Source: UBA6168 sp041163745 (GTDB lineage Bacteria; Bacteroidota; Bacteroidia; Chitinophagales; Saprospiraceae). Taken from it: DNA of 64,000 nucleotides. Of this stretch, positions 48,868 through 58,387 are shown one piece after another; the first letter of the stretch is position 1; every line of letters begins with the position of its first letter. The position numbers and the translations under genes were made by a program. The DNA lies in contig JBEAQU010000024.1 in assembly GCA_041163745.1 (NCBI GenBank), positions 62,001 through 126,000 of the forward strand, in the 5' to 3' direction. A model generated the notes under the pieces. The model was not told the DNA's origin, ran no database searches, and saw only the letters and a list, made by a program, of their open reading frames with translations.

Positions 48868-50358
48868 ATGGAAGCAGACAAGGACATTATGATCTCATTG
48901 CAGAACGTATCCAAATATTACCGGCTCTACAGTCGGAAATCGGACCGCATACGAGAGGCCTTCCACCCCACGGGTAAGAAGTTCCATGAGAAATATTATG
49001 CCCTGCGCAACATAAACCTGCAGGTAGGCAGCGGGGAGATTCTGGGAGTCATGGGGCGTAACGGATGTGGAAAGTCCACCTTGATGAAAGTCATCTCAAA
49101 CATCCTGACGCCGAACGAAGGAAGCGTGCGGGTCAGCGGGCATATCGTACCCCTGCTGGAATTGGGTGCGGGTTTCAATCCCGAATTCACAGGACTGGAG
49201 AACATATACTTTTACAACTACATCCATGGATTCAGCCATTCGCAGACGGATGCCATGCTGAACGACATCCTTGAATTCGCGGAGATCGGCCAATATATCC
49301 ACCAACCGCTCAAGTCCTATTCCTCCGGCATGCGTTCGAGGCTCGCTTTCGCCGTCAGCATCAACATTGACCCGGACATACTCATCCTGGACGAAGTGCT
49401 TGCGGTCGGCGACGAAAGATTCCGACGGAAGTGTTACGCGGTGATGGAAACATTCTTCAAGGGAGGGAAGACCGTGCTGTTCGTCAGCCATTCCAAGTCC
49501 GCCATTTTTTCCTATTGCACGCGGGCCATTCTGATGCACGAGGGGGAGATCATCCTGGACGGGCCGGCGAAACTCGTATCCACCTTGTATACACAGCATG
49601 TGCAGGCAGCTGTTGAATTGTTGCCGGAAACCCTTGCCACCATTCGCAGGATAGAGGCGGATGTGGCGCTAAAGGAGGCCATCTACCAGGAAATTAGCGA
49701 ATTGAACAAACCGGAGAACGACTTGGACGACCTGGGTCCGGAGCTTCCGACGGAGGCGGCATCGCTTGTCCGCCGGATGCGTGACAATCAATACCGTGAT
49801 ACCGAAGAGGAGGTGGATACCATGTTGGAGAATCAACCAAACTTTCTTCTGCCCAAAGCGATGTTCCTCGAAAACCTGTCACCCGCCAGTTCCTATGTGA
49901 CCGAACATCCGGACTTTTCGATTTCGGATGTCCGGATCACCACGCCGTCCGGAGAAACGGTCAACCAGCTCATCACAGGCGACACGTACGAGCTGGAATT
50001 CCGGCTTCGCATTCGGAAAGACCAACAGGAAATGTATTGGTATGTGGCCGTCAAGCTTCCCAACGGATTCCAGATCTTCGAATACGGCCCCAAGGGGAAA
50101 GCCAGACAGCGGGTCATATCCGATGTAGCTGCTGGATTCGACCGGACCGTCCGGTGGCAGTTCGCCTGCAACCTGCTCAGAGGCTCCTATTTCGTGGATA
50201 TCGGCATCAGACAGCCGAATTTCAAAAAAACCGTCGATCTGTACAAGATCAGTGACGCCCTGCTCTTCAAGGTCAGGACGCCGCCGACCTTTGCTGAAAA
50301 GGGCATCTCATTCCTGAACATGGTACCCTTGGCCACTACCGAGGAACCAACAGACTGA
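48868..50358 (+). CDS. ABC-type polysaccharide export ATPase with Wzt-like C-terminal domain
   Basis: A 496-residue ATPase. The N-terminal half is an ABC domain with Walker A MGRNGCGKSTLMK, signature YSSGMRSRLAFA, Walker B ILILDEVLAVGDE and switch histidine VSHSKS. It is followed by a linker of helices (ETLATIRRIEADVALKEAIY) and a C-terminal beta sandwich (DTYELEFRLRIRKDQQEMYW, PNGFQIFEYGPKG, GSYFVDIGIRQPN) like the carbohydrate-binding domain of Wzt, which recognises the capped end of a finished O-antigen chain. The presence of this domain suggests that the exported chain is finished by a terminal modification before transport. The start is ATG 48868, directly after the permease stop. Confidence 0.93.
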   Translation: MEADKDIMISLQNVSKYYRLYSRKSDRIREAFHPTGKKFHEKYYALRNINLQVGSGEILGVMGRNGCGKSTLMKVISNILTPNEGSVRVSGHIVPLLELGAGFNPEFTGLENIYFYNYIHGFSHSQTDAMLNDILEFAEIGQYIHQPLKSYSSGMRSRLAFAVSINIDPDILILDEVLAVGDERFRRKCYAVMETFFKGGKTVLFVSHSKSAIFSYCTRAILMHEGEIILDGPAKLVSTLYTQHVQAAVELLPETLATIRRIEADVALKEAIYQEISELNKPENDLDDLGPELPTEAASLVRRMRDNQYRDTEEEVDTMLENQPNFLLPKAMFLENLSPASSYVTEHPDFSISDVRITTPSGETVNQLITGDTYELEFRLRIRKDQQEMYWYVAVKLPNGFQIFEYGPKGKARQRVISDVAAGFDRTVRWQFACNLLRGSYFVDIGIRQPNFKKTVDLYKISDALLFKVRTPPTFAEKGISFLNMVPLATTEEPTD

Positions 50359-50703
50359 CCTCTCTCGCGACGCCGCTGGCCACAAAAAAGCACAACGGAT
50401 TGCCAGAAGGCTGCAGGTCTCAGCAAACAAAACTATAGTTGGCTATTTCAATTATGGTTTAACTATTATTTCTCCTCTTCAGCTTCGCCAACTTTATTTG
50501 ACGCTACAATTGCACCTTCGTAATCTATTCCCTATATTTGCCGCAGAGAATTAGCGTTTTTAATCACAAGGAACCACCTACCTATATTTCTGCATCCGTC
50601 CCTTCTGGATGTTGTACAAGCGTTTCCATCCCATGAGTGTGGCAAAGTGCTCGAATTAGTATTTTGTCATTTCCTTCAGAATCTTACTTCAAACCAAACT
50701 GCA
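50359..50703. other. AT-rich intergenic region with the beta-helix gene promoter
   Basis: These 345 bases are more AT-rich than the surroundings and contain no gene. The promoter at 50510-50540 is the only signal recognised. The leader from there to the start codon is about 160 bases. The stretch just after the exporter operon shows no clear terminator. Confidence 0.5.
50510..50540 (+). promoter_or_regulatory. Bacteroidota-type promoter for the beta-helix protein gene
   Basis: TTG at 50510-50512 is followed after exactly 20 bases by TATATTTG (50533-50540), a full consensus match. The predicted transcript starts near 50546. Confidence 0.7.
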
Positions 50704-51678
50704 TTGAAGCACATAACCATGGCATGTCTGTGCCTGTTGTTTATCGGCAGGGCAGACACGCAGACCATTTACGTCAAGGAAGGAGGGATGGGAACCGGTA
50801 GTTCCTGGCAGGACGCCACGGGTAATCTTCAGTTGGCGCTGCAACAGGCTAGGGAAGGTACCGAAATCTGGGTGGCGCGTGGCACTTACCGCCCCACTTC
50901 CGGGAGCAACCGGTTCGAATCCTTTGCGATCGGGGACGGCGTCAAGGTACGGGGCGGGTTCGCCGGTACCGAGACGACTGCTTCCCAACGCCAACTGTCC
51001 GTCAATGAAACCATACTTTCGGGCGAAATCGGTAAACCCGGCATCGCCGACAATTCCTATCACGTCGTTACGATCGGGCAAGCGGGCCCCGGGACCCTGC
51101 TGGAGGGGTTCACCTTGGAGGGTGGGCATGCCAATCTGGAGAACCAGCTCCATCCGATGGCTGCCTTCGGTGGTGGTCTGCTAATCAACGCCCAAGATCG
51201 GACGTCCGCCCCGGTCATCCGGCAGGTGACCTTCCGGCACAACAGTGCCCGCAACGGTGCGGGCGTTTACATCAACGGGAGAAAAGGCCGTTGCAACCCG
51301 GTGTTCGAATCCTGTTCCTTCGAACACAACGAGGCGGGCTTGGACGGCGGGGCTGTTTACAACGACGGCAGTAAGGGCGGCCGGGCCCATCCCATGTTCA
51401 ACGGATGCATCTTCGACCGTAACATCGCCACATACGGCGGTGCCGTCTGCAGTTCCTCCGCGGAAGGAGATTGCAGTCTGACGATGTCGCAGTGCATTTT
51501 CCGGGACAACGCCGCTTTTCTGCGGGGCGGTGCCATTTTCTCCTTGAACGGTGCCGAACAATGTCTGCTCGATCTGGCGGAATGCCAGTTCGCCGGTAAT
51601 TTTCCGGATGACCGCAACATGATATTCTCCAATTACGCCGGTCGGTCCAAAGGTTACGGGCTTCAACAGACTCCCTGA
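50704..51678 (+). CDS. Secreted right-handed beta-helix repeat protein
   Basis: A 324-residue exported protein. From about residue 25 it reads TIYVKEGGMGTGSSWQDATG, the usual start of parallel beta-helix surface proteins, followed by LQLALQQAREGTEIWVARGT. Repeats of about 22-30 residues then show the ladder pattern (VIRQVTFRHNSARNGAGVYI; FNGCIFDRNIATYGGAVCSS; MSQCIFRDNAAFLRGGAIFS). Many cysteines lie at the coil turns. The best start is TTG 50704, which gives a signal peptide with a basic N-region (KHITMACLCLLFIGRADTQ); ATG 50719 is the alternative. There is no T9SS tail. The function is probably carbohydrate binding or cleavage, or surface attachment, but no catalytic motif is seen. It has its own promoter and terminator. 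Confidence 0.85.
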   Translation: MKHITMACLCLLFIGRADTQTIYVKEGGMGTGSSWQDATGNLQLALQQAREGTEIWVARGTYRPTSGSNRFESFAIGDGVKVRGGFAGTETTASQRQLSVNETILSGEIGKPGIADNSYHVVTIGQAGPGTLLEGFTLEGGHANLENQLHPMAAFGGGLLINAQDRTSAPVIRQVTFRHNSARNGAGVYINGRKGRCNPVFESCSFEHNEAGLDGGAVYNDGSKGGRAHPMFNGCIFDRNIATYGGAVCSSSAEGDCSLTMSQCIFRDNAAFLRGGAIFSLNGAEQCLLDLAECQFAGNFPDDRNMIFSNYAGRSKGYGLQQTP

Positions 51679-51726
51679 CCATTTCGAGCCTTAAGGATCA
51701 CCAACTTTGAATCGAAATATCTCCCG

Positions 51727-51760
51727 AAGTGTCCGGCACGTATGGTGCGGGGCACTTTTT
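51727..51760 (+). terminator. Rho-independent terminator after the beta-helix gene
   Basis: AAGTGTCCGGCAC (51727-51739) pairs with GTGCGGGGCACTT (51745-51757) with one G-T pair and one mismatch around a 5-base loop, and a T run follows. It lies 49 bases after the stop codon. Confidence 0.75.
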
Positions 51761-51959
51761 CTATGTTGTCGTGTCATTCCCAGCGTCGGAAGACAGGCTG
51801 AACCAAGCAGCCATCCGAATCGTTACACTGCAGAAAGCGGTTGTGGAGCCTGCCGGCCCCGATGCTGCGGCGTAGAAAAGTCGGGGTGAGGCCACCCATG
51901 TATACGGCGTTTGAAACCGGCCGCGCAAGTCGTGTTCACCAAGTAATCCGACCACCATC

Positions 51960-53903
51960 ATGACGGCGACCCACCGGGAGGTGCTGCAACAATTTTGGGG
52001 ATACCCGTCTTTCCGGCCCTTGCAGGAGGATATCATCACTTCGGTTCTCGACGGAAAGGACACACTGGCCTTGATGCCGACCGGCGGAGGCAAATCCCTT
52101 TGTTTTCAGGTTCCGGCGCTATGTCGAGCGGGAGTATGCCTGGTGATATCACCGCTGATCGCCCTGATGAAGGACCAGGTCGGGATTCTCCGCCGGAAAG
52201 GCATTGCCGCAGCCGCCATCTACTCCGGCATGCCTGTCCGGGAAATCGACCGGATTTTCGATATGGCACTCGCGGGGCAACTCAAGTTCCTCTATCTTTC
52301 TCCGGAGCGGCTGCATACCCGACAGATGGCGGAGCGTATCCGAAACATGACGGTCAACCTCCTGGCAGTGGATGAGGCACATTGCATTTCCCAATGGGGG
52401 TATGACTTCCGGCCCTCCTACCTTCGGATAGCCGACATACGGGCGGAGCTGCCCGGAACGCCGGTCCTGGCCCTCACGGCCACCGCGACAACGGAAGTGG
52501 TCCGGGACATCCAGCGGCGGTTGCTTTTCCGGGAAGGAAAGGTGTTGCAAAAAAGTTTCTCCCGGCAGAACCTGGCCTACGTCGTCCTGCAGGAGGAAAA
52601 CAAATGGCCGCGGATGCTGGACATCCTGCGAAAAGTGCCGGGCAGTGCGGTCGTCTATGTCCGCAATCGTCGGATGACAGCGGAGGCGGCACGATATCTT
52701 CAGCAGAACAACATATCCGCCGAGCATTACCATGCCGGACTGGACACAGCCGAACGTTCCCGCCGGCAGGATGCCTGGATACGGAACGACATCCGGGTCA
52801 TCGTATCCACCAATGCGTTCGGCATGGGCATAGACAAGCCCGACGTGCGGTTGGTGATACACCTGGATCTTCCCGACAGCCTGGAGGCGTATTTCCAGGA
52901 AGCCGGCCGTGCCGGACGGGATGGCCAGCAGGCATATGCGGTCCTTCTGGTTTCGCCTGCCGACCGGCTCCGCCTGGAAGAAGGGATCGAAACCGCCTAC
53001 CCCAGTCTGTCGGAGGTAAGGCAGGTGTACCGGGCTCTAGGCAGTTTCCTGCAACTGGCGCAAGGTGCCGGGTATCTTCAAACCCACGATTTCGATCTGA
53101 ACCTGTTCTGCCGTAATTTCCAGCTGCATCCGCTGAAGTCTCACGCGGCCCTCCGGCTGTTGGAGCAGGAAGGATGGATTGCCCTGACGGAGTCCGTTCA
53201 GGTTCCGTCAGCCTTCCACATATCCGTCGACCGGGAGTCCCTTTACGATTATCAGCTGAAGAATCCCCGTTTGGATCCGCTGATAAAGACCGTCCTGCGG
53301 CTGACCCAAGGTGCCTTTCAGGATTTCGTACGGCTGAACGAATACCAGGTGGCCCGGGTGTTGCAGACCGGAGCGGACAAGGTCATCGCGGGTCTGCGCT
53401 TTCTTGCGAAGGAAGGGCTCATTCAATACCAGCCCACCAAAGACAAGCCCCAGCTTGTTTTTCTGCGGCCCAGGGTGGATGCGGAGGAGTTGCAATTCGA
53501 CCAGGTCGCCTATGCGGAGCGCCGGGAACGGTCACGCGTCCGGATATTGGCTGCGGTGGACTATGCGACCACTCCCCTATGCAGGAGCCGGCAGCTTCTT
53601 TCCTATTTCGGGGAAAAGGATGCCCCGGTATGCGGAATTTGTGACGTTTGCTTGGACAATAAGCGTAAGGAACTGACCAACAACAGTTTCGAAGGTTATC
53701 GGAAAAGGATTTTAACACTGTTGGCGTCCGGTGCCTGCCGAAACGAGAAAGATTTGACAAGCCATTTTCCGGCCAACCTGCACAGGCTTGTCCTGGAGAC
53801 GGTTCAATACCTTCTGGACGAAGGTCAGCTGGAGCGACAGTCGAATGGGCTGACGTTAATCGCGCCCGAGGCTGGCAAACCATCCGCTCCTACCGGCGGA
53901 TGA
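51960..53903 (+). CDS. recQ: RecQ family ATP-dependent DNA helicase
   Basis: A 647-residue 3'-5' helicase for recombination and fork repair. Motif I is MPTGGGKSLCFQVP, motif II is LAVDEAHCISQWGYDFRPSY, motif III is LALTATATTEV, motif V is IRVIVSTNAFGMGIDKPDVR and motif VI is YFQEAGRAGRDGQ. The RQC zinc ligands appear as PLCRSRQLL and VCGICDVCLD. The winged-helix part is present, and the last 100 residues (KRILTLLASGACRNEKDL onward) replace the usual HRDC domain, which I do not see. This shorter form is found in Bacteroidota. The start is ATG 51960. It stands between surface polysaccharide genes without an evident functional link; the glycosyltransferase start follows after 57 bases. Confidence 0.95.
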   Translation: MTATHREVLQQFWGYPSFRPLQEDIITSVLDGKDTLALMPTGGGKSLCFQVPALCRAGVCLVISPLIALMKDQVGILRRKGIAAAAIYSGMPVREIDRIFDMALAGQLKFLYLSPERLHTRQMAERIRNMTVNLLAVDEAHCISQWGYDFRPSYLRIADIRAELPGTPVLALTATATTEVVRDIQRRLLFREGKVLQKSFSRQNLAYVVLQEENKWPRMLDILRKVPGSAVVYVRNRRMTAEAARYLQQNNISAEHYHAGLDTAERSRRQDAWIRNDIRVIVSTNAFGMGIDKPDVRLVIHLDLPDSLEAYFQEAGRAGRDGQQAYAVLLVSPADRLRLEEGIETAYPSLSEVRQVYRALGSFLQLAQGAGYLQTHDFDLNLFCRNFQLHPLKSHAALRLLEQEGWIALTESVQVPSAFHISVDRESLYDYQLKNPRLDPLIKTVLRLTQGAFQDFVRLNEYQVARVLQTGADKVIAGLRFLAKEGLIQYQPTKDKPQLVFLRPRVDAEELQFDQVAYAERRERSRVRILAAVDYATTPLCRSRQLLSYFGEKDAPVCGICDVCLDNKRKELTNNSFEGYRKRILTLLASGACRNEKDLTSHFPANLHRLVLETVQYLLDEGQLERQSNGLTLIAPEAGKPSAPTGG

Positions 53904-53960
53904 CGCCGCTTGTCGGTAGGTTACCGATCGTCCGTATCCGACATAACCACGTTGTCCCTG

Positions 53961-55109
53961 ATGGAAAACAAACAACACCGGCCCCGAATCATCTGTACGG
54001 TCATAAACGACCTGACATTGGACCGCCGAATGATCCGAATAGCGGGCACCCTGGTCCGGGCGGGGTACGATGTCTGTCTTGTCGGTCGGCGATTGCCGGC
54101 GTCACAGCCGCTGGTCGAACAGATGTTCCGGCAACATCGGCTGGTCGTGCCGGTCAACAAAGGAAAGTTTTTTTACCTGTTGTACAATATTCGTTTGTGG
54201 TGGTTTCTGATGCGGACCCCCTTCGACGCATTGAACGTGGTGGACCTGGACACGCTACCGGCGGGTCGCATCGCTGCCTTCCTTAAAAAGAAACCGTTGC
54301 TATACGATGCACACGAATACTTCACCGAGGTCCCGGAACTGGTAGGCCGGCCTATTGTCCGGCAGGTCTGGCTGCTGGCCGAGCGTTTCCTGCTGCCCGG
54401 CATCCGGTACGCCTACACGGTCAGCGGCAGTATCGCCGACCGATACCGGGAGCAATACGGCGTCGCGTTCGAAGTCGTCCGAAACCTGCCCCGACGGCAG
54501 GCGGCCGTGGAACCCATCCGGCGTTATCGCCCTGGAAACGCACCTTTCATCCTGCTGTACCAGGGCATGCTCAACATGGGCAGAGGGTTGGAGGTGGCCA
54601 TTTCCGCCATGCGGGACCTCGAGGGAGTCGAATTGTGGTTGGTCGGGGAAGGAGATTGCTCCGCCGCATTGCGCAGACAGGCAGCGTCGGAAGCGGTATC
54701 CGGCCGGGTCCGTTTCCTCGGAATTGTCCCACCGGACCAATTGCCCGCCGTCACCAGGCAGGCGCATGCCGGACTCAATCTGTTGGAAAACAGCAGCCCG
54801 AGTTATTATTTCTCCCTCGCAAACAAAACCTTCGACTATGTGCAGGCGGGCATTCCCGGCATTTGCATGAATTTTCCGGAATATGCCCGACTGAACGCGG
54901 ACGAGCCGGTGTTTGTCCTCTTGGAGGAGCTCAGCATAGCGGCTCTTCGGTCGGCTGTGGAACGTTTGCGATCCGACGAGGCGCAATATGAGCGCCTGTG
55001 CGCCGCCTGTCGTCAGCGGGCGGCTGCGTTGAGCTGGGAATCAGAAGAGCGGACGCTCCTATCCCTGTACCGGAGGGCCGTCCCCCTTGGAGACACCGCC
55101 CCAAAGTAA
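53961..55109 (+). CDS. Family 4-type glycosyltransferase
   Basis: A 382-residue cytoplasmic glycosyltransferase with a GT-B fold. The N-terminal half starts IICTVINDLTLDRRMIRIAG and includes LLYDAHEYFTEVPEL, a motif of a GT4-like subgroup. The donor-binding C-terminal half has FILLYQGMLNMGRGLEVAIS (start of the domain), LWLVGEGD, VRFLGIVPPDQLPAVTRQAH and the glutamate-region equivalent NSSPSYYFSLANKTFDYVQA. The frame opens at TTG 53910, but ATG 53961 (MENKQHRPRIICTV) gives the standard N-terminus. It lies after recQ on the same strand and some 4 kb from the Wzm/Wzt-like exporter; a role in the same surface polysaccharide is plausible only. Confidence 0.92.
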   Translation: MENKQHRPRIICTVINDLTLDRRMIRIAGTLVRAGYDVCLVGRRLPASQPLVEQMFRQHRLVVPVNKGKFFYLLYNIRLWWFLMRTPFDALNVVDLDTLPAGRIAAFLKKKPLLYDAHEYFTEVPELVGRPIVRQVWLLAERFLLPGIRYAYTVSGSIADRYREQYGVAFEVVRNLPRRQAAVEPIRRYRPGNAPFILLYQGMLNMGRGLEVAISAMRDLEGVELWLVGEGDCSAALRRQAASEAVSGRVRFLGIVPPDQLPAVTRQAHAGLNLLENSSPSYYFSLANKTFDYVQAGIPGICMNFPEYARLNADEPVFVLLEELSIAALRSAVERLRSDEAQYERLCAACRQRAAALSWESEERTLLSLYRRAVPLGDTAPK

Positions 55110-55124
55110 GGAGAATACACCGGT

Positions 55125-55523
55125 TCATCGCAAGGCGTCCCATTCCGTCCGGCGAACAAGCAGCCGGAAAGGAAAATCATGAATGGTAAGGGAAATGGAC
55201 ATGACGGAATCCTGGAATTCGGTGATGGTGTAGAGGACCTCATGACCGGTTTTCTCCACAATCTGTTGGCCTTTCACCTCGTATACGTAGGATTCTTCCT
55301 GCAGGGAAGGGGTCATGTTGGTGGTCAGGACATTCCCGTCGGCGAACTCGTAATAAATGCCTGCCAGCGTCTCTGTCTGCCGGCCGTTCCGCCAGGCCTT
55401 CTCCAATTCCCACCTTCCCTGCAGTTGAGCGGTCAGGGAATCGGAAGTAGCCGTCTGCTCCCGGCAGGCCACCGAGAGGAAGCCCAGGGTGAGGAGCAGG
55501 ACGGAAAGACGGAGGAAGTTCAT
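55125..55523 (-). CDS. Small lipoprotein, lipocalin-like
   Basis: A 132-residue lipoprotein. ATG 55523 begins MNFLRLSVLLLTLGFLSVAC, a good lipoprotein signal with the acylated cysteine at the end, followed by REQTATSDSLTAQLQG. The mature part has the order of a small lipocalin-like barrel: LQGRWELEKAWRNGRQTETL, GIYYEFADGNVLTTNM, ESYVYEVKGQQIVEKTGHE, YTITEFQDSVMSISLTI. Such proteins (lipocalin-like domain lipoproteins) are common in Bacteroidota, with unknown ligands. The longer open frame to 55703 has no signal and is rejected. The gene is convergent with the glycosyltransferase, 15 bases away. Confidence 0.85.
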   Translation of the reverse strand: MNFLRLSVLLLTLGFLSVACREQTATSDSLTAQLQGRWELEKAWRNGRQTETLAGIYYEFADGNVLTTNMTPSLQEESYVYEVKGQQIVEKTGHEVLYTITEFQDSVMSISLTIHDFPFRLLVRRTEWDALR

Positions 55524-56189
55524 AGTTTGCGTGTTTGATTCAAATGCCGCGAGCGGCCGGTTCCCGGGATTCGAGGTGCTTCGCGGGAAAAGCGCCGGGC
55601 AGACTTGGCTGTGAAATCCTGCCTTCGTGCGGGCATGCCGGTCGTCGGCTGGAATCGGGAAGCGACGGATGTCGGGAGCGACTGCAGCAAAGAAAAATAA
55701 CAATCATGGAGGCCGGTAGGTTCAACCGTTGCGGGCGCCCTGCGAAAAACGGAGGCAAGGGTTGTTGACCACTTCGGGGAAGTATGAACAGGCCCATCCT
55801 GCCCGGTCACCGTCGGAAAATGACCGCTTTTGACAATCGAGGAAAATTTTTCAAACGGATTGCCAACGGACCCGGCAGAAAAATCCGTCTATCCTTCGGG
55901 AGGATCTCCTGCCCACCGGATGGCGGGCCTTGAATGAAATTTCATAAGACTTGCTGCGATGGGTCAGCGAGGTGAAAAAAAAGAGCAATTTTTTCCACTT
56001 GAAGGCTTTTTGAGGGGACACAGCCCGGCTATTGGACCGAAAGAAGGCACAAATTGGGAAGAAAAGAGCCGATTGACCCTTTGATGACCCCGTCGCAACA
56101 AGTCTATTCATCAGCGAGCCGAAGCGGCCGGTGGCGCACGCCCGCGTGCCCCTCCGTTCCAAACGGTACGCGAACAACGAGAACAAATC
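55524..56189. other. Large divergent intergenic region, no gene recognised
   Basis: These 666 bases separate the lipocalin-like gene (minus) and the LVIVD-repeat gene (plus). Open frames on both strands lack any recognisable product. I found no TAnnTTTG box with proper spacing for either gene. The section 55830-56060 is rich in A- and T-runs (for example GAAAAAATTGC-type blocks on the minus strand), which may reflect regulatory sequence. No RNA gene was recognised. Confidence 0.4.
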
Positions 56190-57503
56190 ATGTATCGCAT
56201 GAATCGGAAAACGAACATCCTGTTATTGCTGGCCGGTCTTTTTTTCATCAGCGGATGCCTCAAGGACGACTGCCGGCGAGCCGTCACCTACACGGTCATC
56301 GAACCCGTTTACAAGACCATCGACGAAATCCGGCAGGGAGAAGTCGTCCTGGAAGCGCCGCGACCGCTGCGAAAACCGGGCAAGATCTACTACTACAACC
56401 AATTCGTTCTGATCAACGAATCGAGGGAAGGCGTGCACATCATCGACAACACCGATCCGTCCATGCCGGTCAGGACCGCCTTCCTCCGCATCCCCGGCAA
56501 TGAGGACATCGCCGTCCGGAACGGCCTGCTATACGCCAGCAGTTACATCGACCTGCTGACCATTTCCCTCGAGGACTACACCCTGGTGCACCGCACCCAG
56601 GATGTCTTTCCGCCGATGTGGGAAGACTTGCAGAACAACCAGGTCGCCGTCTATTTCGAGGAGCGGCAGGTCACCGAGATACTGGATTGCGAGGTCTACA
56701 ACGAGTTGTACCTGGTGGACGGCAACCTGATAAGGCTGGATGCCGGGGGCTCTTCCACCACCTTTTTCACCTCGGACATGTTCAATGCGTACAGTTCGCA
56801 AACCAACCGGGAAAATGCTTTGGGAGGCAGCGGAACCGGTACCGGCGGATCGATGGCGCGCTTCACCATTGTCGGGGAATACCTCTATGTGGTGGACCAG
56901 ACCAGCCTGGAAGTGTTTGACCTCAGCCAGCCACAGGCACCGGTCTCCGCTGCCCGGGTTGACATCGGATGGGGTATCGAGACGATATTCCCCTACGAAG
57001 ACAAACTTTTCATCGGTTCCAACAGCGGCATGTTCATCTACGACAACAGCCAGCCTACGCAACCTGTCCAATTGGCCGCCTTCGCCCATGCACGGGCATG
57101 CGACCCGGTGTACGTACAAGGCAACCGGGCCTGGGTAACGCTTCGGAGTGGAAACATCTGCGAGGGTTTCACCAACCAGCTGGACCTCATCGACATCACC
57201 AACCTTACCGCACCGGTCCTGCTCCGGAGTTTTCCAATGGACAATCCGCACGGTCTTTCCATCATGGACAACGACCTGTTCCTTTGCGAAGGAACCTTCG
57301 GTCTGAAGTGGTTTGACATCACCGAGCCACTGGACCTGAACCAACATTTCTTGGCGAAGGAGAACCGGCACAGCTTCGACGTCATCTCCGTACCTGGCGG
57401 GGGGCGCCAACTGCTGCTGATCGGAGATGACGGGTTTTATCAATACGATGTCCAGGAAAAGGGCACCTTCCGGCTCCTGAGCAAGATTCCGGTACAGCCC
57501 TGA
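56190..57503 (+). CDS. LVIVD-repeat lipoprotein
   Basis: A 437-residue lipoprotein with a beta-propeller. The signal MNRKTNILLLLAGLFFISGC ends in a lipobox; the first methionine (56190) is three codons earlier. The mature part begins LKDDCRRAVTYTVIEP. Then blade-like repeats with the LVIVD pattern follow: YYNQFVLINESREGVHIIDN, LYASSYIDLLTISLED, LYVVDQTSLEVFDLSQPQAP, LFIGSNSGMFIYDNSQPTQP, LDLIDITNLTAPVLLRSFPM and LFLCEGTFGLKWFDITEP. LVIVD proteins are surface or periplasmic propellers of unknown function in Bacteroidota and other phyla. It is probably on the same transcript as the downstream outer-membrane protein, though 197 bases separate them. Confidence 0.9.
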   Translation: MYRMNRKTNILLLLAGLFFISGCLKDDCRRAVTYTVIEPVYKTIDEIRQGEVVLEAPRPLRKPGKIYYYNQFVLINESREGVHIIDNTDPSMPVRTAFLRIPGNEDIAVRNGLLYASSYIDLLTISLEDYTLVHRTQDVFPPMWEDLQNNQVAVYFEERQVTEILDCEVYNELYLVDGNLIRLDAGGSSTTFFTSDMFNAYSSQTNRENALGGSGTGTGGSMARFTIVGEYLYVVDQTSLEVFDLSQPQAPVSAARVDIGWGIETIFPYEDKLFIGSNSGMFIYDNSQPTQPVQLAAFAHARACDPVYVQGNRAWVTLRSGNICEGFTNQLDLIDITNLTAPVLLRSFPMDNPHGLSIMDNDLFLCEGTFGLKWFDITEPLDLNQHFLAKENRHSFDVISVPGGGRQLLLIGDDGFYQYDVQEKGTFRLLSKIPVQP

Positions 57504-57700
57504 CCCGGCACCGGTAACAGGCGCTGAAAAAAAGCGACGTAGCATGCAACAAGCCGGGATGCCGCATAGTTTGACAAATATCCACACCGGCGGGCAACAC
57601 CGACTTGTGGGAGCCCTTCCCTTGGCAGTGTCGTCCCAGGTGAAGGGCCATCCTCTTTGTACCAGGTGGGCAATCCCTGAGACCGGCAACCGATCGAGAC

Positions 57701-58387
57701 ATGACATGTCAAGCCAGATTCATTGCGACGGCATTGCTGATGCTGCTTACCGTTCATCTTTCCGACCTGACGGGCCAATGGGAGGCAGGCGTTGCGTGGA
57801 CCCTGGGCGGATCCTTTGACTGGAAACAGCGGGAGGGGCTGGCCGGCATGCGCGCGGACGGCCCTGCGGAAGGTTACAGCCTGTCCGCCAGCCGATTGTC
57901 TACAGTCCGCCGTATTCGGCTGCAAGTAGGGCCAGGCATCCGATTCACGAAAGTGGCGCGATCCTATCGGGAGAGCGGTATGGACGAACGGACATCCTGG
58001 TCCGGCCATTCCTTGGCTGGTCTGTTTCTGCGCGCCCGCTTGTATTTCCTGGATATGGAGGGGGCCTGCGATTGTCCGACTTTCTCCCGGCGCGGTTCGA
58101 ATGCCCTTAAACAAGGACTGTTTGTGGAACTGGACCCACAGGGTGGACTATCCTGGCACCGTTTTGTTTCGATGGAATCCGACCATGAGCGGGCCGAGCA
58201 TTGGCAAATCGCGGCAGGCCTCGGTTGGGACTTTCCGAGCGGCAGCCGCGTGCAGGCCACCCCGCTGCTTCAGGCAGCCCACACCCGGATTCGATATCGC
58301 AAGAGCCCGGGCGAAAGCACCGGGGCCAACGATTGGGCGTTTCGGTTGGGCATACAGATCCGGCTGCGGCAACCGGACCGCGCGTGA
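57701..58387 (+). CDS. Hypothetical exported protein, probable outer-membrane beta-barrel
   Basis: A 228-residue protein with a signal peptide (ARFIATALLMLLTVHLSDLT, cleavage near GQ) and beta-strand-like segments with alternating polar and non-polar residues (VRRIRLQVGPGIRFTKVARS; HSLAGLFLRARLYFLDME; QGLFVELDPQGGLSWHRFVS; WAFRLGIQIRLRQPDRA). Such a pattern and the last strand fit a small outer-membrane barrel of the type frequent in Bacteroidota, but no family is recognised. The start is ATG 57701. It follows the LVIVD-repeat lipoprotein gene on the same strand; a shared role is possible but unproven. Confidence 0.7.
   Translation: MTCQARFIATALLMLLTVHLSDLTGQWEAGVAWTLGGSFDWKQREGLAGMRADGPAEGYSLSASRLSTVRRIRLQVGPGIRFTKVARSYRESGMDERTSWSGHSLAGLFLRARLYFLDMEGACDCPTFSRRGSNALKQGLFVELDPQGGLSWHRFVSMESDHERAEHWQIAAGLGWDFPSGSRVQATPLLQAAHTRIRYRKSPGESTGANDWAFRLGIQIRLRQPDRA

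Noticed and set aside
50905..50925. GGTTCGAATCC, resembling a tRNA T-loop
   Set aside because: It lies inside the beta-helix gene and no acceptor, D or anticodon stems can be formed around it.
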